NCBI GenBank assembly: GCA_013151865.1 | Contig: JAADHN010000090.1 | Span: forward strand, 1-64,000 | DNA length: 64,000 nt | Reading direction: 5' to 3' | DNA from: Kiritimatiellota bacterium | Lineage (GTDB): Bacteria > Verrucomicrobiota > Lentisphaeria > Oligosphaerales > JAADHN01 | Part shown: in pieces, positions 59,751 through 64,000 of the stretch | Position numbering within the stretch: the stretch's first letter is position 1 | Layout: every line of letters starts with the position of its first letter | Translations under genes and position numbers: made by a program | Notes under the pieces: generated by a model | What the model saw: the letters and a program-made list of their open reading frames with translations, nothing else | The model's database searches: none | Told to the model about the DNA's origin: nothing

Positions 59751-61127
59751 TTACGACTTTCTTGCACGCGCGATCAGAGTCGCGATTTTCGCAGACTGGA
59801 GATCTTCCATTTCCATAATCTGGTAAAAGATTTCGTGGAGCATTCGGAGTAGAACGGCCCGGGCCTCGAGGCCGATCTGGACATCTTCGAAAGCGTCCGT
59901 CAATCCGCGCCAGTACTCTTCCACAGTACCGCCGGCGACTTCCAGGGTATTGCTCTGGGCCACCTTGTGCACCAGGCTTCGTTCCCGAGCCACCAGCCCT
60001 TCCCAAAAGTGTGTGAGCGAGCCATCGAGGGTGAGGGTCCGATCTTCCTCGTAATTCAGTTTCCGCACCAAGCTGCTGAAGAGTCGCTTCAAATCGCCGG
60101 TCAGCTTCATCTGACGTCCGACGTCGTTCCAGTCGATGCGGGAAAGAATGAGCGTGGCGAAGTCCTGGTAGAGGGCTACCTGTTTCTCGAGTTCGAGTGT
60201 CCGGACTTTCTCTTCCGCCAGCGCGGCCTGGGTTAGTTCGAGTTCTTCCCGGGTACTCCGTGTGGTCTCGCACTGTTGCTCATACCGAGAACGCCAGTCG
60301 CCGGCTTCTTGTTGGACGCGTTGGGCATCGTTGTCGGCCTGACGGACTTTTCTCTCGAGTTCGGCGACCAGCTCGGCTATCCTCTGCTCGGACTGCTGTC
60401 GAACTTCGCCAAGGTCGGCCCGGAGGCGACGGTTCTCGCCCTGGGTCGCCTCGGCCCGTTTTTCGAGGGCCTCGTTGGCCGCCTGCAGCGTCTTGCGGTC
60501 GCCACGCAATTCCTGGAGGTCCGCGGACGCCTGCTCCTGTTGCCGTCGGAGGGTTGCGATCTCATTCTTGAGACGGGCATTTTCGCTGCGGAGCCGGTCG
60601 GCGTCTTCCTCGACTTTCCGGAGTTTCTCGATGAGCGTGCCGCTGCCGGTCTCGTCGTCGAGGATGCGAGCGGTCTGGGTTTCGGTCAACGTCATCGGAC
60701 TGAACGCGACCAAAATGGTCCACTTCTCGACGTCGGCGGGATTGAAGACGCGTTCGAACACCTCATCCGGCAACACGTAGTCATCTTCCCCGAGATCGTT
60801 CTTTTCGCGGTACGCCTTGTATTCGTCGGAGTGGAAGTAGTCTTCCAGTTCTTTGTGGAGGTCGGCGGGAATAGGGTACCATTCGGCAAAAAACGGATTG
60901 CAGAAGGCGTCACTGAAATCGGCCTTCCTGGCCTCTTTCAGCACGACTTGCACCAAGCGCTTGCGCTTCTTCGGTTCCAGTCGGTACCCGCCCAAAGTGC
61001 ATTGTTTATGCAGGTCGGTGTTGGCCTGAATACACTTTCGCAGCGACCGCCAAGGCAATTGCGAGAGAAGCAACTCAAACGTCTTCTCGCGGTCGAGCGC
61101 TCCTCGCGGCTTGTCATTCGCCGACAT
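59751..61127 (-). CDS. Coiled-coil protein of unknown function
   Basis: Globular N-terminus, long heptad-rich E/R/Q segment (LIEKLRKVEEDADRLRSENARLKNEIATLRRQQEQ...), globular C-terminus. Confidence 0.85.
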   Translation of the reverse strand: MSANDKPRGALDREKTFELLLSQLPWRSLRKCIQANTDLHKQCTLGGYRLEPKKRKRLVQVVLKEARKADFSDAFCNPFFAEWYPIPADLHKELEDYFHSDEYKAYREKNDLGEDDYVLPDEVFERVFNPADVEKWTILVAFSPMTLTETQTARILDDETGSGTLIEKLRKVEEDADRLRSENARLKNEIATLRRQQEQASADLQELRGDRKTLQAANEALEKRAEATQGENRRLRADLGEVRQQSEQRIAELVAELERKVRQADNDAQRVQQEAGDWRSRYEQQCETTRSTREELELTQAALAEEKVRTLELEKQVALYQDFATLILSRIDWNDVGRQMKLTGDLKRLFSSLVRKLNYEEDRTLTLDGSLTHFWEGLVARERSLVHKVAQSNTLEVAGGTVEEYWRGLTDAFEDVQIGLEARAVLLRMLHEIFYQIMEMEDLQSAKIATLIARARKS

Positions 61128-61458
61128 CCAGCAGGAACTCCCTTCTCAACAGTTCTTCAGCGGATTTCAGGAGGGCCGCCGCCATCTGGCGGCGCAGCGA
61201 GTACTCGATTTTTCCCCGGGCGGCCTCGAGACTGTCGCGCAATGCCAAGTTTCCGCTCTTTCGGGCTTTCTCCTGGACCTGACGCAAGAGGAGAAGAGCT
61301 TCCCGCCAGCGCTCCTCCTGGCAAAGCATGGCGCACCGGCTCATGGCGTCTTCCGGTTGAACGGAAGCGGCCGACCCGCGGCGCGGCCGATCTGAAGCCC
61401 CGGCGGTCCCCGATTTACCGCGCGCAAGCACTTTGGAACGTTTTTTCTTTTTCGCCAT
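61114..61458 (-). CDS. Small basic protein of unknown function overlapping the coiled-coil gene start
   Basis: MAKKKKRSKVLARGKSGTAG...; its 3' end overlaps the start of 59751-61127 by 14 bp, typical of translational coupling. Confidence 0.75.
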   Translation of the reverse strand: MAKKKKRSKVLARGKSGTAGASDRPRRGSAASVQPEDAMSRCAMLCQEERWREALLLLRQVQEKARKSGNLALRDSLEAARGKIEYSLRRQMAAALLKSAEELLRREFLLDVGE

Positions 61459-61594
61459 ATTCGATTGCAGCGGAACAGCAACTGCGGGAACGTTTCAGCC
61501 CGTCCCCCATCCAGGTTCGGACTTGGGCGACAGGCCCCGCCCCGGGAACGCGAACTCCTCGGAATTAATGTGCGTGACTGACCGGGAGATGATC

Positions 61595-61668
<74 letters not shown>

Positions 61669-62058
61669 GTTAGACGGCATTCGTGTTCGGCGGTGTCGGC
61701 GATTCTGGCGCAGTCCTGGATTGCAATCCCTTCCGCCCATCCGCAGCATTCGCTGACACGGCACGTCAATTCATAAGCCCAGTAAAATAGCACGTGTGTG
61801 CGCGCTGTCTACGGCCGTGCGTGTTTTTTCGGAGCGGGTTGTTTTTTCGCCGATTCCGAGGCATAGTGCCGGGGTAAGTCCGCCGCTGTGCCCGTGCACC
61901 TCCCATGCTCGTACAACCCCTTCGGTCCTGGGGGGCGTTCGCTCCGGGTGGCAGGGGCGCAGGAGGATCGGACGCGGGCCCCAGGCCCGTGAGGCGTTAT
62001 CGGTATGCTGCACGGCCCCGAGGGCGGTACAGCCTCAATGTAAGAAGGAGTACGAACC

Positions 62059-63492
62059 ATGACAGCCAAGGCATCCAAGACGACGTTTGCGCTCTTTTTC
62101 GGAAACCGCGGTTTCTTTCCCGCTTCGTTGATGGACGCAGCTCGGGAGGAACTACCGCGAATCCTCAGAGAGTGGGGATACGACGCCATGCTCATGGACC
62201 GCGACGCCACCCGGCACGGAGCGGTGGAGACCGTGGAGGAAGGCGCGAAGTACGCCAAGTGGCTCGAAGAAAACCGGGGCCGATATGACGGCGTCATTCT
62301 CTGCCTTCCCAACTTCGGCGATGAAACCGGCGCCGTGGCGGCACTCGCCGATGCCGGGACCCCGATCCTGATTCAGGCCTACCCGGACGAGCTGGACAAG
62401 ATGGCGCCGGATCTGCGGCGGGACGCGTTCTGCGGCAAGTTCTCGATCATGGACGTCTTCTGCCAGTATGGCGTCAAGTTCACGGCCCTCAAACCTCACA
62501 CCGTGGCGCCGGCCACGGCCCGTTTCCGGGAAAACGTCGATCACTTCGCCCGTGTCTGCCGTGTGGCCAACGGCCTCAAACGCATGACCGTCGGCGCCGT
62601 CGGGGCGCGAACCACGGCGTTCAAGACCGTGCGCATCGACGAACTGGCTCTGCAGAAGGCCGGTATCACCATGGAGACGCTGGATCTTTCCACGGTGATC
62701 CGCCGGGTTCGGGACATGGGAACGGACGGTGACGCATTCAAGCGGAAAAAGGAACGTCTTTTCGAGGCCGCCTCGTGGGAAGGCGTGCCCGAGAACGCCG
62801 CGGCCACGCTCATCAAGTTGGGCGTGGTGCTGGACGAAATCGTCGACGAATTCGGACTCGACGCCCTGGCGGTCCGCTGCTGGATCGAGTTGCAGGAACA
62901 ATTGGGGATTTCGCCCTGCGTGCTGCTCAGTGAACTCAACGACCGCGGTGTGGTCGCCGCCTGCGAGGTGGACGTGGGGAACGCCGTGACCATGTACGCC
63001 CTGCATCTGGCTTCGGAACAACCCGCCGCGTGCCTGGACTGGAACAACAACTACGGCGACGAAGACGACAAGTGCATTCTCTTCCACTGCGGTCCCGTGC
63101 CGTTCGGACTGATGAAAGAGCCGGGCCGGGTGGTGGACCATGCCATTCTGGCCAATGCCGTGGGGCCTGGCTGCGGCTACGGCTGCAACGTGGGCCGCAT
63201 TCGGCCCATGGCAATGACGTTCGGCAGTCTTATGACCGAGGACGGTCGCCTGAAAACCTACCTGGGACAGGGCGAGTTCGTCGGCGACCCCATTCCGGAA
63301 GAGTTCTTCGGATGCGCCTCGGCCGCCGCAATCGACCGGCTTCAAGACGTTCTTCTCCATGTGGGCTACAACGGGTTTCGGCATCATGTCAGCGTGACGC
63401 CCGGACATCTCATGGCGCCGGTGGCCGAGGCCCTGGGTCACTACCTCGAGTGGGACATCTCCATTCCGCAGTGCGAAAGGCCCAGACGATGA
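62059..63492 (+). CDS. L-fucose/L-arabinose isomerase-family protein
   Basis: AAGAAGGAG before the start; ACEVDVGNAVTMYALHLAS and LDWNNNYGDEDDKCILFHCGPVP resemble the isomerase catalytic region. Confidence 0.85.
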   Translation: MTAKASKTTFALFFGNRGFFPASLMDAAREELPRILREWGYDAMLMDRDATRHGAVETVEEGAKYAKWLEENRGRYDGVILCLPNFGDETGAVAALADAGTPILIQAYPDELDKMAPDLRRDAFCGKFSIMDVFCQYGVKFTALKPHTVAPATARFRENVDHFARVCRVANGLKRMTVGAVGARTTAFKTVRIDELALQKAGITMETLDLSTVIRRVRDMGTDGDAFKRKKERLFEAASWEGVPENAAATLIKLGVVLDEIVDEFGLDALAVRCWIELQEQLGISPCVLLSELNDRGVVAACEVDVGNAVTMYALHLASEQPAACLDWNNNYGDEDDKCILFHCGPVPFGLMKEPGRVVDHAILANAVGPGCGYGCNVGRIRPMAMTFGSLMTEDGRLKTYLGQGEFVGDPIPEEFFGCASAAAIDRLQDVLLHVGYNGFRHHVSVTPGHLMAPVAEALGHYLEWDISIPQCERPRR

Positions 63493-64000
63493 CTTCCGCC
63501 GACCTGGTTCGCCGTGCCGAAGAATTCGGGCTCGTGATCCCGGCATTCAACATCCCATATCTGCCCATGATGCAGGCGGTCGTACGGGCGGTCCGAGACG
63601 CCGATGCGGCGGCACTCATTGCCGTGGCGCGCCTCGAGTGGATCAAGTTCGAAGCCGGCGGTCTCGAGGCGGTCAAGCGCGAGTTCGACCGGACCGGCGA
63701 CCCGGCCCATGTCCGCCTTCACCTCGACCACGTGCCGGTAGTGGACGAAGACGGGAGGCGCGTCGATTACCTGAGCGTGATCCGTCGCGCACTTGATCTC
63801 GGCTACGGTTCCGTGATGGTGGACGGATCGCGTCTGCCCCTGCCCGAGAACATTGCCTGCACACGCCAAGCCGTCGAAGCGGCACACGCGGCCGGCGTCG
63901 CGTGCGAAGCCGAACTCGGCGCCGTACTCGGGCATGAAGCCGGCCCTCTCCCGCCGTATGAAGAACTGTTTCGGTCCGGAAAAGGCTTTACGGACGTGGA
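63489..64000 (+). CDS. Class II (fructose-bisphosphate/tagatose-type) aldolase, 5' part, truncated by window edge
   Basis: ATGA overlap with the preceding stop; MTSADLVRRAEEFGLVIPAFNIPYLPMMQAVVRAVRDADAAALIAVAR..VRLHLDHV..ALDLGYGSVMVDGSRLPLPENIACTRQAVEAAHAAGVACEAELG. Confidence 0.88.
   Translation, partial: MTSADLVRRAEEFGLVIPAFNIPYLPMMQAVVRAVRDADAAALIAVARLEWIKFEAGGLEAVKREFDRTGDPAHVRLHLDHVPVVDEDGRRVDYLSVIRRALDLGYGSVMVDGSRLPLPENIACTRQAVEAAHAAGVACEAELGAVLGHEAGPLPPYEELFRSGKGFTDV

Overview
GC-rich 64-kb bacterial chromosome segment. The gene content (many Cys-type sulfatases, beta-helix proteins, solitary H-X9-DG pseudopilins, paired 12-TM DUF6785-like proteins) suggests a glycan-degrading member of the PVC/Planctomycetes-Kiritimatiellae-like bacteria, but this placement is inferred from gene content only. 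I support about 32 protein-coding genes, 2 tRNA genes (Val-GAC, Cys-GCA), one strong bidirectional terminator, one decayed CDS, internal protein repeats and a dispersed intergenic repeat. Main themes: (i) an MvhD-like/MetV-like pair at the left edge; (ii) a ~2720-aa secreted mosaic protein followed by a probable outer-membrane barrel; (iii) a large glycan-utilisation inventory (sialidase-like x2, GH127, GH28, GH38, sulfatases x3, beta-helix proteins, mannose-6-P isomerase, fucose-isomerase-like protein plus class II aldolase); (iv) TrkH/TrkA, PilT, ThiM. The most unusual item is a single ORF at 52452-53924 that fuses an apparently intact cyclic-nucleotide-binding domain to an LdhA-type D-lactate dehydrogenase, suggesting direct second-messenger control of a fermentative enzyme. 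Other candidates are a tRNA-flanked, translationally coupled coiled-coil gene pair of unknown function, large multidomain secreted proteins without recognised catalytic families, and two inverted copies of a structured intergenic repeat. No CRISPR array, transposase, integrase or classical transcription regulator was recognised.
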